From assembly GCA_027618475.1 (NCBI GenBank), contig JAQCEJ010000009.1, positions 29,422 to 93,421 on the forward strand: 64,000 nucleotides of DNA. Reading direction: 5' to 3'. Shown one piece after another: positions 1 through 8,502 of the stretch (position 1 is the first letter of the stretch; the number at the start of each line of letters is the position of its first letter). The notes beneath the pieces were generated by a model. The model was not told the origin of the DNA and searched no databases. It saw only the letters and a list, made by a program, of their open reading frames with translations. The translations under genes and the position numbers were made by a program. Source of the stretch: Planctomycetota bacterium. GTDB taxonomy: Bacteria; Planctomycetota; Planctomycetia; Planctomycetales; Planctomycetaceae.

Positions 1-512
1 CCGTTCGCAATCTTGGTGCCCGACAGATCATCGGCGTCGACAAGTGCGCCGCCCGGCTCGAAACAAGCAAGAAGGTCGGTGCTACGGCGACCATCTGCAA
101 CGCGACCGAAGACCCGGTCAAACGCATTGCCGAACTCACCGACGGGCAAATGGCCGATGTCGTCATCGAAGTGGTCGGACATCGCGATCAGGCGTTGAAC
201 CTGTGCATCGATTTGTGCCGCAAGTTCGGCCGCATTCTGTTTTTTGGCGTCCCCGAGCCCGAAATCAACAACGTTCGCTGGCTCGACATGTTCTTCAAGA
301 ACATCACGATTCATACGAGCGTGCATCCCGATTTCAAACGCGATTTTCCGCTGGCAATGCGGTGGATCAACGAAGGGCGTGTCGACGTCTCTCCCTTGAT
401 CACGCACACATATTCGCTCGCCGATATTCAGACGGCGTTTGAAGTCTTCCGCGATAAGAAAGATGGCGCACAAAAAGTGTTCGTCGAATTTCCGGCGTAT
501 CGAAAGCGGTAA
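1..512 (+). CDS. Zinc-type medium-chain dehydrogenase, C-terminal part (partial at left edge)
   Basis: The reading frame is already open at base 3, so the gene begins outside the window. The visible 169 residues start in the second half of a Rossmann fold (GARQIIGVD, the end of a nucleotide-binding beta-alpha-beta unit), continue through MADVVIEVVGH, typical of the NAD(P)-binding half of medium-chain dehydrogenases, and end with the usual C-terminal helix region (HTYSLADIQTAFEVF). The zinc-binding N-terminal half is not visible, so zinc dependence and substrate cannot be judged. A sugar-alcohol or threonine dehydrogenase is as likely as an alcohol dehydrogenase. The stop is TAA at 510-512 and the frame shows no damage. 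Confidence 0.85.
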   Translation, partial: VRNLGARQIIGVDKCAARLETSKKVGATATICNATEDPVKRIAELTDGQMADVVIEVVGHRDQALNLCIDLCRKFGRILFFGVPEPEINNVRWLDMFFKNITIHTSVHPDFKRDFPLAMRWINEGRVDVSPLITHTYSLADIQTAFEVFRDKKDGAQKVFVEFPAYRKR

Positions 513-520
513 AAGAGTTT

Positions 521-692
521 GTCCGCAGATTTTCTGCAGATCAGCGCAGATGGTAAAGGCAAATTTAATATGCCTTTAACCACAATGAGTAAATCTTAAA
601 CAACAAAAATCGAGAATAATTCCTATCCGGCGTTTTGCATTTCATGCAGCCATTCTCATTTCATCTGCGCTGATCTGCGAAAATCTGCGGAC
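521..692. repeat. Long near-perfect inverted repeat (32/31-base arms) around an AT-rich core
   Basis: The left arm (521-552) and the right arm (662-692) are reverse complements apart from one extra T in the left arm. Each arm is built from the short words TCCGCAGAT and CAGCGCAGAT. The core of about 110 bases is AT-rich and has no gene. The element sits between the stop of the dehydrogenase and the stop of the convergent helicase gene. It could act as a bidirectional transcription stop or be a small non-autonomous mobile element. The head of the arm (GTCCGCAGATT) recurs at 32807. Confidence 0.75.
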
Positions 693-702
693 AACCTCTT
701 CC

Positions 703-3252
703 TCATCCCCCAGCCGGTTTCACTTCGGTTTCTGCGGTGAGCACGTCGCCGGCCTGAGCCATTTCCATGATGTCGTCGGTACTTTCGGGGTCGACGGCTC
801 GGCAGCTTTCGGTGAGCATGTCGGCGAGGCCGCGCAGGTCGTCCTGCCACTCGAACGGATCCCCTTCGAGCGGTGTGAGTTGCAGAAACTCGCCGCACAG
901 CAGAATCAACCGCAACAAATGGCGGAAGATCGCCCCTTCCTGCTTGACGAGTTGTTGCGACGTCACATATTTATTGAAATCACCATGAAAGCGCAGCAGA
1001 TTTCCGGCGACCCACACGGGAGAAATGCGCACGTCGGCAACGCCGGGGAATTCGGAATCGAACAGCAACTTCAGTTTTTCAGCGAGACAGGGCTTCCAGA
1101 GGTATCGTTCTTCGAATGGTGCGAATGTTTTCTTCGCAGGATCATTGTTCGGGTCGTCTTCGTCGGCACCGAATTTGAGTTGTGCGGGCGTTACCAGTCC
1201 GTGGTCGAGAAGTGACCTATCGAGCCGGGTGGTCGCGAGTGGTCCGGGAGGAAGCTCTTCGAGCGGAGGAACTTTGACGTCGCGCCACATCGACGTCGGG
1301 AGTTCGAGAACGCTTTCGAGAGCTTGAATTCGCTCCTCCCGGCTGGCGATTCCCAGATGCTGCAACAAAAACGAACCGTAAATCGGATTGACGCTGCGAA
1401 AAATCAGCAGCCGATCGAGCATAGGCGTGGGGTGGGCCTGTTGTGGTTCGTATCGCTGTTCTTCATCGCGAATCGAATCGGCTCGCTCAGGACCGCCGAA
1501 TTTGTTCTGAAGTTCGCGTTTTTCTTTCTCGCTGATGCGTCGCGGCTCGGACGTGGCATTCGCTTTCTTTTTCTGTACTTCGGCTTTCGCCGTCTCGCGG
1601 GCTTCGTTCAAGAGCGAGCCGAAGAGCCCCGTCGTTACAGGTGGTTCCGGTTCGGGTTCTGCCACGGATACATTCTGCGGTGATTCAGCCGGCACATCTG
1701 CTCCCGTATCCGATTTGACTTCCGGTTCCGGCGGCGGCGGGTCGAGCGTGACGTAACCACCGGCCCAGAGCGTCAGCAGCATTTGTGTCAGTTCACGTTC
1801 GCCTCGTTCGCGTTGTTTGGGGTCGAGCAATCGTTTGCGAACGACGTTCCGCAAGAGCCCGACATTTGGTGACGTCTTCAGCAAATAAGCGAGCAGACGC
1901 CAGGGAAGGTGGCCGCGGCTCGATAGCTGCCCCGGTGGCGATTCGATCAGCTTTTGAAATTGCGTTTCTGTCCAATACACCTCGTCCGTCTTCTTTTGCG
2001 GCATCTTCTTTTTGAGATTCTTCTTTGCGCGAATAAGTTTCGGGTCTTTCGTATCTTCGGGAATCGAATCGTAGCGGACTTTCCATCGCAAGAGCTTGAC
2101 GTCATCTTCGTGAGCGAGCACAAAGACATGCCCCTGTGTGTCGAACTGCGGTCGCCCCGCGCGGCCGAACATCTGATGAGCCGAACTCGGATCGATGAGC
2201 TTGCGTTTTTTCGGCGGACCTTTCACCAAAGTCGTCAATACGACAGACCGGGCCGGCAGATTGATTCCCGCAGCTAACGTTTCGGTACAGACGACGACCG
2301 AAAGCAGTTTTTTCTGAAACAGCGATTCGATCAATCGCCGGTATTTCGGCATAATTCCGGCGTGATGGATGCCGACCCCTCTGAGCAGCAGCGGCCTGAG
2401 CCTGGGACCGGCGCCTTGCGTCCAGTCGTGATGTTCAAGGCTTTCGATCAGCCGTTTTTGCTGTCCCTCCTTGAGTAGCGACTTTCCTTTGAGTTGCTCG
2501 GCGACGCTCCAGCATTCGTTGCGATTAAAACAAAAGAGTAACGCGGGCGTTTTTTGTAATTCGTCGTCCCCGCCGGCCATCTCTTCCATCTGTTCGTTGA
2601 GAAGCTGATCGCCGACCCAATGATAACTGAGCGGAATTTTACGTTCGGTTCCCTGAAAAAGTTGCAAGGTTCGACCGTGTGACCGCGAAAGCCAGACGAG
2701 AAATTCGGCGGAGTTGCCGACGGTCGCCGAGAGAAGAATCAGTCGAACGTGTTTCGGCAGCAGGCTGAGAGAGAGTTCCCAGACGATTCCCCGTTCGGGA
2801 TCGTTGAAACTATGAAATTCATCCATCACCACTCCCGAGACCTTGCTGAAGTCGAACGCTTCGGGATGCAAGAGCCGGTTCAGCAGAATCTCGGCGACAA
2901 CGACCAGCACCGGTGCGTCGGGATTGACTTTGCGGTGCCCCGTCACCAGACCGATCTTATCGGTTGAGAACCCCCAGCGGACGGCGAGCTGTTGAAATTC
3001 GCGGAACTTCTGTTCGGTGAGCGCGATCAACGGAGTCGTGTAGTACGCCGTCGAACCATCTTGACGCGACAGCGCCTCGAACAGGGCGGCTTCGGCGATC
3101 AGCGTTTTGCCGGTTCCTGTCGGGGCACAGACCATGATCCCCTGATCGGTGGTGAACCAGCCGAGCAACGCCTCTTCCTGCAAAGGGTACGGAGCGTACG
3201 GGAGAAGGTCGAGGTAACGCGAAGCGAATTCACCGCGATCGAATTTGGTCAT
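703..3252 (-). CDS. SKI2-like DEAD/DEAH-box superfamily 2 helicase
   Basis: An 849-residue cytoplasmic ATP-dependent nucleic-acid helicase. Motif I (APTGTGKT) is at 43-50, motif II (DEFH) at 144-147, motif III (SAT) at 175-177, motif V (TETLAAGINLPA) near 323 and motif VI (QMFGRAGRP) at 360-368. DEFH plus the AAGINLPA and GRAGRP patterns place it near the SKI2/Mtr4 branch rather than RecQ or DEAD-box RNA helicases. A proline/glutamate-rich linker lies around 540-580, before a C-terminal region with no motif I recognise. The ATG has AAGGA nine bases upstream. RNA unwinding or decay is a family-level guess; substrate and partners are not shown by the context. Confidence 0.9.
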   Translation of the reverse strand: MTKFDRGEFASRYLDLLPYAPYPLQEEALLGWFTTDQGIMVCAPTGTGKTLIAEAALFEALSRQDGSTAYYTTPLIALTEQKFREFQQLAVRWGFSTDKIGLVTGHRKVNPDAPVLVVVAEILLNRLLHPEAFDFSKVSGVVMDEFHSFNDPERGIVWELSLSLLPKHVRLILLSATVGNSAEFLVWLSRSHGRTLQLFQGTERKIPLSYHWVGDQLLNEQMEEMAGGDDELQKTPALLFCFNRNECWSVAEQLKGKSLLKEGQQKRLIESLEHHDWTQGAGPRLRPLLLRGVGIHHAGIMPKYRRLIESLFQKKLLSVVVCTETLAAGINLPARSVVLTTLVKGPPKKRKLIDPSSAHQMFGRAGRPQFDTQGHVFVLAHEDDVKLLRWKVRYDSIPEDTKDPKLIRAKKNLKKKMPQKKTDEVYWTETQFQKLIESPPGQLSSRGHLPWRLLAYLLKTSPNVGLLRNVVRKRLLDPKQRERGERELTQMLLTLWAGGYVTLDPPPPEPEVKSDTGADVPAESPQNVSVAEPEPEPPVTTGLFGSLLNEARETAKAEVQKKKANATSEPRRISEKEKRELQNKFGGPERADSIRDEEQRYEPQQAHPTPMLDRLLIFRSVNPIYGSFLLQHLGIASREERIQALESVLELPTSMWRDVKVPPLEELPPGPLATTRLDRSLLDHGLVTPAQLKFGADEDDPNNDPAKKTFAPFEERYLWKPCLAEKLKLLFDSEFPGVADVRISPVWVAGNLLRFHGDFNKYVTSQQLVKQEGAIFRHLLRLILLCGEFLQLTPLEGDPFEWQDDLRGLADMLTESCRAVDPESTDDIMEMAQAGDVLTAETEVKPAGG

Positions 3253-3860
3253 TTGTATTCATCCTTGCACATCCCGGCAGATGACGTCATCTCACGCAAA
3301 AAGTGACGGAGTTCCCGCGTTTTTGCCGATAATTCACCGCTGTAGTATTGTCGAACATCCGATGGGTCTATGTCCTTCGCGGCGATCATACGTAAATCTT
3401 CAATGCCGACAGAAGTCCCGCTACGTTCAAACCAGGATTCGCCATAAAACCAATTTCCCGTGGTTTAATCTGGAGAGGATGGGTGAAGCTTTCCGATTGA
3501 CAACAGTACTGGTAGAATTCCGTTGGGTTTGAAGCTGGGAAATTTTAAAATTGATCTGCCGTCTCGATTGCTGGATCGACGATGGCCATCATTTACGTCA
3601 CGTGGAATCGCCACCCTGCGCGTTCGGTTCCGGGCGTAACGATGTGAAGATCGAAAAATTCTCCCCGCCATGTGGTCTGTCCGATACGCCGTTCTTCTGG
3701 TCGTTGTGGATGCGCGTGTTGGAGTCCCTCGAAACCAAATGAGGATTTACGTTGCCGATGCAGGACAGGCCGTGGGTTGAGTTCGTGTTGATGAGTATAA
3801 CGGGTCTGGGGATAAATTCATTCAACACAGGGATCAAGAAACGAATCAAGGATAGACATC
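3253..3860. other. Gene-free spacer between divergent genes
   Basis: This 608-base stretch separates the helicase and the secreted protein and should hold both promoters. Short open frames exist on both strands, but none has a ribosome-binding site or a recognisable protein. A TTGACA occurs at about 3498 without a fitting -10, and a TATAAC occurs near 3796 without a fitting -35. I see no RNA gene or repeat. Confidence 0.4.
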
Positions 3861-4997
3861 ATGTTGCGAATCACAAACGGTTGGCTGTTGGTTGGCGCAT
3901 TAGCGATTGTCTGCGCGAATTCGATCCCGGCGGTCGCGCAGAACGAAGACGCGAATCAAGAGAATGCTCAATCCGCCAATAAGCCGATCGAAGTTGATCC
4001 TCTGCTGTTAAAGGTCGAACAGGCGCTGCAGTTATCGCAAAAACGCTACCTGTCGGCGGAAATTCATACCCCCTGGCAGATTTCGCACGGCATTCTCGCG
4101 TATCGCAACGAATTCGAGATCAAGAAAAACGGCCGGCTCGTCAACGCCATCGACTGGGTTTCGGATAACGCCACCTACAAGGGAACACCGTGGTTCGAGA
4201 AGACCCCCTACGGCGGTCGTGCCCAGCCCTTTACGCAGCGATATATTTTCCAGGGACATCCGAATCAGTTTCTGGGATATTTCACGTTGTCGCGATTGCC
4301 GCTGGATCACGAATTTCATAGCGGCAAAGACATCATTACCATTAAAGATCTCGTCGAGAATGCGAAAATGGAGGTCAATTCCCGCGAAGAAGTCACCTGG
4401 ACGTTATGGGCCTTGAGCCATTATCTCCCCGTCGACGCCGAATGGCGAAACCAGTACGGCGAACACTGGAGTATCGAACGTCTCGTGCAGATTCAGACCG
4501 ATGAATCGGTCTATAACGGTGCCTGCGGCGGAACCCATGGGCTTTTCGCCCTCTCGTATGCCCGTAACAAATACCTGTATTCGTCGGGAGGACAGATTCG
4601 AGGCGTCTGGCTCGAGGCCGATCAGAAAATTCGAAAGTATATCACCGCAGCGAAGGAGTCGCAGAACTCCGACGGAACGTTCTCGACAAACTACTTCAAA
4701 GGTCGGGGACGAAGCGACGATTTCAATACACGGCTGGCGACCACGGGGCACATGCTCGAATGGCTGACGGTCGCTGTGCGATCGGACGAGATCCGCTCTT
4801 CGTGGATTCGGCGTGCCGTCGAATCGGTGTGCGACGACCTGATCACATCGAAAAACCAGACCGCCGACGTCGGCCCGCTTTACCACGCCGTCGACGGATT
4901 GAAGATCTATTACATGCGGGTAAAACCGAAGACCGACGTCACGAGTACCGCGCGCGACGTAAGTCAGAACTCAGGATCAGACGCCGGGGGCGAGTAA
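3861..4997 (+). CDS. Secreted protein with terpenoid-cyclase-like (alpha/alpha toroid) features, function unknown
   Basis: 378 residues. An N-terminal signal peptide ends near AVAQN (about residue 27). The rest is helical, with a conserved-looking block NGACGGTHGLFALSYARN in the middle and a QNSDGTFS motif further on. QNxDGxW/F is the hallmark of repeats in prenyltransferase and squalene-cyclase toroids, and the DUF4159 protein at 35182-37584 carries a related QNQDGSW. Start chosen because AAGGA precedes the ATG by eight bases. It stands alone and converges on the deacetylase-like gene. Planctomycetes have many such secreted toroid proteins of unknown role; no enzymatic function can be claimed. 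Confidence 0.75.
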   Translation: MLRITNGWLLVGALAIVCANSIPAVAQNEDANQENAQSANKPIEVDPLLLKVEQALQLSQKRYLSAEIHTPWQISHGILAYRNEFEIKKNGRLVNAIDWVSDNATYKGTPWFEKTPYGGRAQPFTQRYIFQGHPNQFLGYFTLSRLPLDHEFHSGKDIITIKDLVENAKMEVNSREEVTWTLWALSHYLPVDAEWRNQYGEHWSIERLVQIQTDESVYNGACGGTHGLFALSYARNKYLYSSGGQIRGVWLEADQKIRKYITAAKESQNSDGTFSTNYFKGRGRSDDFNTRLATTGHMLEWLTVAVRSDEIRSSWIRRAVESVCDDLITSKNQTADVGPLYHAVDGLKIYYMRVKPKTDVTSTARDVSQNSGSDAGGE

Positions 4998-5064
4998 CCA
5001 GACGGCACTCGACTGAAGAAGCCTTCGGCACTGTCGGTGCAAGTGTTGCCGATGCCTCGTCTCG

Positions 5065-6009
5065 TCATTTTTTCGCTTCGTGCGCCAGCATCGTTTCGAG
5101 ATGGCATCCCACCGATTCGGCCAAAGCGTCGACGTTGTATCCTCCTTCGAGCAGGCTGACGACCTTGCCGTCGGCATATTGATCGGCCACCTGTAGAACG
5201 AGTTTTGTCAACGGTTCGAAGTCTTCGGTCTCGAGGTCGAGCGAACCGATCGGATCGTTTTTGTGAGCGTCGAAGCCGGCGCTGATGAGCACCAGTTGCG
5301 GCCGGCATTTCTCGGCCGACTGCGTCAGCATGGTTGTGAACTGTTCGAGATAGCTTTTTCGCGGCGTTCCATAGGGGATCGGCAAATTGAAAATAGCCCC
5401 CTGCCCTCGCCCCCGTCCGGTTTCGTTTTCGGAACCCGATCCGGGATAAAACGGATACCGATGAGCCGAAAAAAAGAAGACCGTTCCGTCGTCATAGAAG
5501 ATGTCCTGCGTGCCGTTGCCGTGATGCACGTCCCAGTCGACAATTAAAACGCGCTCGACGTCATGTTTTTTCTGGGCATACCGCGCCGCGAGCGAGACGT
5601 TGTTGAACAGGCAGAATCCCATAGCCCGATCTGTCAGCGCGTGATGTCCCGGCGGACGGATCAGACAGAGAGCGGTTTTATGTCGGCCTTCCATCACCTC
5701 GTCGACGGCGGCGAAAGTCGTGCCGGCAGCTAGTGACGCGACGCGAAACGAAGCAGGAGAAGCCACCGTATCGGGATCGAGACGCCCACCACCGTTCGAG
5801 GCAACGGTCATGATTTCCCGAACATGGTCGGCGTCATGAACAAGGGTGAGTTCGTCTTCATTCGCAGACCGGATTTTTCCCTTTGTCATGCGAGAGAGAA
5901 TTTGCGTGCTTTCGAGATGCTCTGTCATTCGTTTGAGTCGTGCCGGTGATTCCGGATGACGTCCGGTTTCATGTTCGAGGAAGACAGGATCGGTAAAAAT
6001 AAGCGTCAT
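5065..6009 (-). CDS. Histone-deacetylase-family (AcuC/APAH-like) hydrolase
   Basis: A zinc amidohydrolase of the arginase/deacetylase fold, 314 residues from the chosen start. Signature segments occur in order: RPPGHHA (catalytic His pair), GFCLFNN, DWDVHHGNGTQ (zinc Asp and His), SAGFDAHKNDPIG (second zinc Asp) and LEGGYN near the C-terminus. Bacterial members remove acetyl groups from lysine, polyamines or acetoin-related substrates; which one applies here is not visible. An ATG six codons upstream (6027) is possible, but AGGA lies ten bases before the ATG at 6009, which favours the shorter form starting MTLIF. It is monocistronic, convergent with the preceding secreted-protein gene. Confidence 0.9.
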   Translation of the reverse strand: MTLIFTDPVFLEHETGRHPESPARLKRMTEHLESTQILSRMTKGKIRSANEDELTLVHDADHVREIMTVASNGGGRLDPDTVASPASFRVASLAAGTTFAAVDEVMEGRHKTALCLIRPPGHHALTDRAMGFCLFNNVSLAARYAQKKHDVERVLIVDWDVHHGNGTQDIFYDDGTVFFFSAHRYPFYPGSGSENETGRGRGQGAIFNLPIPYGTPRKSYLEQFTTMLTQSAEKCRPQLVLISAGFDAHKNDPIGSLDLETEDFEPLTKLVLQVADQYADGKVVSLLEGGYNVDALAESVGCHLETMLAHEAKK

Positions 6010-6742
6010 TTGATCTTTTTCCTGCATCGGATGTGATTACATTCCGATCTCGAAATAGGTCGATAAAGCACCGCGCCGAACCGGCGTTTTTGAACGTGTG
6101 TCAAATGGCCGGACCGGACAAACATGAATAACCCGAATGGCGCGCGTCTCTGTCACAACCGTCATAACAGTTCCCCTCGTCGATCGTTCTGTATCGGGTT
6201 CGATAACGACGACAATGGCAAGGCCGCAGAATCGGCTTGACATTGAATCAAAAGCGGTGTTAACGTAACAATAATACAGATCTTACGTTCAAATTTGCCG
6301 AACTGGAAAAGGTGCTCTTATTCTAACCGGCTCGTCGGCGATCATTGTCATCATTTCATTACCTCTTCGATTTGGAGCCGATTTCGGCCATTCCCAAGTA
6401 GTAAATCGCCGGAAGACAAAGTATTCTGTATGATAACCAGAACTGATGCAACTCGTCATGCCTGTTGAAAGCGTTCGATTTCGTACAGGACTTCGCGATA
6501 CGTCACCGTTGTGTTAGAATTTAGAGGTCACGTCCGACTCGGCGGTTAACACAAACGACTGCCGATTTCCATCGAAAAAATAGAACGACTTTAGATTTTC
6601 AGGTCCGGTCGGTGATAAGGGCTAGCTCATAATACGCAGGCGGGCGTGGCAGAAGTATGACTGTTTCGAGCGAATTCATTCGAATCAACACGTGTCGAAT
6701 TAATTTCACTTTGTGGCGGAACGCAATACGAAGGATTCATCT
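6010..6742. other. Long spacer between divergent genes
   Basis: About 730 bases separate the deacetylase-like gene and the HEAT-repeat gene. A possible extended -10 (TGTTAGAAT) on the plus strand lies at 6512-6520 with only a weak -35 (TTCGCG) 17 bases before it. A 68-codon open frame on the minus strand (6037-6243) has no ribosome-binding site and no recognisable sequence, so it was not called. No RNA gene or repeat is recognised. Confidence 0.35.
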
Positions 6743-8188
6743 GTGAGACGTCTCCCTCACGCCGCTATCCCTTTCAAGAGTTCTCATCGGCGTTTTGTCG
6801 GCATGATGGCGCTGATCGGTATTCTCGTGCTCGTTGCTGACGGGGGTATTGCACGGGCTCAATTCGGGGCACAACGGGGGGCCGGTGTTCGACCCAACGC
6901 GCGACCGTCGAATCGGCCAGGCCCGGCGGCTCCGGCTAAAAGCAACCCGGCCTCAACCATTCCGAAGGACTTTGTCCCCCCCCGCCCGATTCCCGACGTG
7001 ATGACGATCGACGAAGAACTCATCACTGAAGCGGAAGCAACCGAATTTCGCAAAAGAGATTTGCTCAAATATCAGAAAGCGCTGCGAGACGGTGTCCTCG
7101 ATGCCACCAGTCGCGATCTGATTACGCGGGGCGTGAAGTACCGTCTGTATCGGATGACGCGAAAAGCCAATCGGACAATGCTTCCCATCATGCGGCACGA
7201 ACTGCTCGCCCAGGATATGTCGTTCGCCTCCAAAGGGGCCGGGGCACCGATCGATGCCCGGGAATTTTTTCTCGAACAGGTGACCAAAGTCTCGGGCGAT
7301 CTGCTCGACAATAATTTTCATGTGCGGCTGAATGTCGTCATGGTTCTGGGGAACCTGGTTCTTGTCGAAGAAGACAATCGAGCCGGGGTCAAGGAAAAAG
7401 CCTACACGCCGGCCATCGAAATGCTATTGAAGATTTTCGACGACAAATCGCAGCTCGAAGCGATTAAAATTCCGGCCGTTCAGGGTATGGAACGAATCTG
7501 CATCATCGGCGAACCGAACCGCGATCAGCGATTGCGCGTCGCCGAAGTGCTGGTGGACGAGCTCGCCAACCCCGCTGCGAACACGTGGTATCAGACGCGA
7601 CTGGCCCAGGCGCTGGGCAACGTGGGAATCATTCACGATCGCCAGCCACGTCCGTTTGTCGTGCAATCGCTCGCCACGGTGCTCGTCGATCAGAAGCGGG
7701 ACTGGCAAGTGCGTGCACAGGCGGCAAAGGCATTGGGTCGGGCGCCGCTCGACGGCTCGATTAACGTCGGACTAATCAGTTACGCCATCGTCGATCTCGG
7801 ACTGCAGGGCTCGAACGCCTATAATCAGTCGATCACCAACGAAAGCACCGCCGCAGCGTCGGTTCCCTATTGGAAAGACTTTTTCATCACTCTGTATTTC
7901 GCGTTCCAGCCGGTGAATGCGGCAGAACGTCAGGCCGGACGCGGGTTTATGCTCAAGAACAAGAATCTTACCAGCGAGGCATACGATACATTGCTTCCGG
8001 TCGTTCGCCATGTGATCCACCAGGAATCACCGAATTTGCAGGCGATCGCCAAAGAACAGCTTGATGCGCTGGCCGATTGGATTGGTAAAAACACCCCCAA
8101 CGACTACCGCGTCGCTCCGACCGAGCCACCGATCATTGCCGCTGAAAAAGCAGCTACCGACAGCGAAAAAGTCGCCGGCAACAAGTAA
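6743..8188 (+). CDS. Secreted HEAT-like repeat protein
   Basis: 481 residues from the chosen start. A basic N-terminus (VRRL...SSHRR) is followed by a hydrophobic segment (MMALIGILVLVADGG) and ARAQF, a Sec-type signal or anchor. A proline-rich linker follows. From about residue 160 to 400 there are repeated helical pairs of HEAT type (for example QVRAQAAKALG and RLAQALGNVG), so protein binding rather than catalysis is expected. An upstream in-frame GTG exists at 6713, but AAGGA stands seven bases before the GTG at 6743, which decides the start. The partner is unknown. Monocistronic; the next gene is 314 bases downstream. Confidence 0.75.
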   Translation: MRRLPHAAIPFKSSHRRFVGMMALIGILVLVADGGIARAQFGAQRGAGVRPNARPSNRPGPAAPAKSNPASTIPKDFVPPRPIPDVMTIDEELITEAEATEFRKRDLLKYQKALRDGVLDATSRDLITRGVKYRLYRMTRKANRTMLPIMRHELLAQDMSFASKGAGAPIDAREFFLEQVTKVSGDLLDNNFHVRLNVVMVLGNLVLVEEDNRAGVKEKAYTPAIEMLLKIFDDKSQLEAIKIPAVQGMERICIIGEPNRDQRLRVAEVLVDELANPAANTWYQTRLAQALGNVGIIHDRQPRPFVVQSLATVLVDQKRDWQVRAQAAKALGRAPLDGSINVGLISYAIVDLGLQGSNAYNQSITNESTAAASVPYWKDFFITLYFAFQPVNAAERQAGRGFMLKNKNLTSEAYDTLLPVVRHVIHQESPNLQAIAKEQLDALADWIGKNTPNDYRVAPTEPPIIAAEKAATDSEKVAGNK

Positions 8189-8502
8189 CAACGCGGCGTC
8201 TTTTCTGTATTCGCCCGGCTCCTGGAAGCAAAATTTATCCTGCGAATTGTAAATTCTGCCCTGATCGAGCGGGATTGCTCTTTTGCTGTTTTGGGACTTT
8301 TGCTATGAAATGCCCCCCGTAAACTCAATGATCAGGGGCATTAACCGCAAAAAGACCCATCCGTTTGTTTTGACGTGATACAAAAACCTGTATCGGTGAC
8401 AACGATTTCAGGGACCGGCGTGTTCGAACGAATTGACTCCCCGACGCGTCGCTTTCACATTCAAAACAATCTCGGTAAGTCCCCAATTGGGAAAGGACTC
8501 CC
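8189..8502. other. Spacer with one imperfect hairpin
   Basis: The only structure seen is an eight-base stem (AATGCCCC 8309-8316 with GGGGCATT 8335-8342) around an 18-base loop, with no U-run. It probably carries the promoter of the DUF11 gene. No small gene or RNA family is recognised. Confidence 0.35.
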
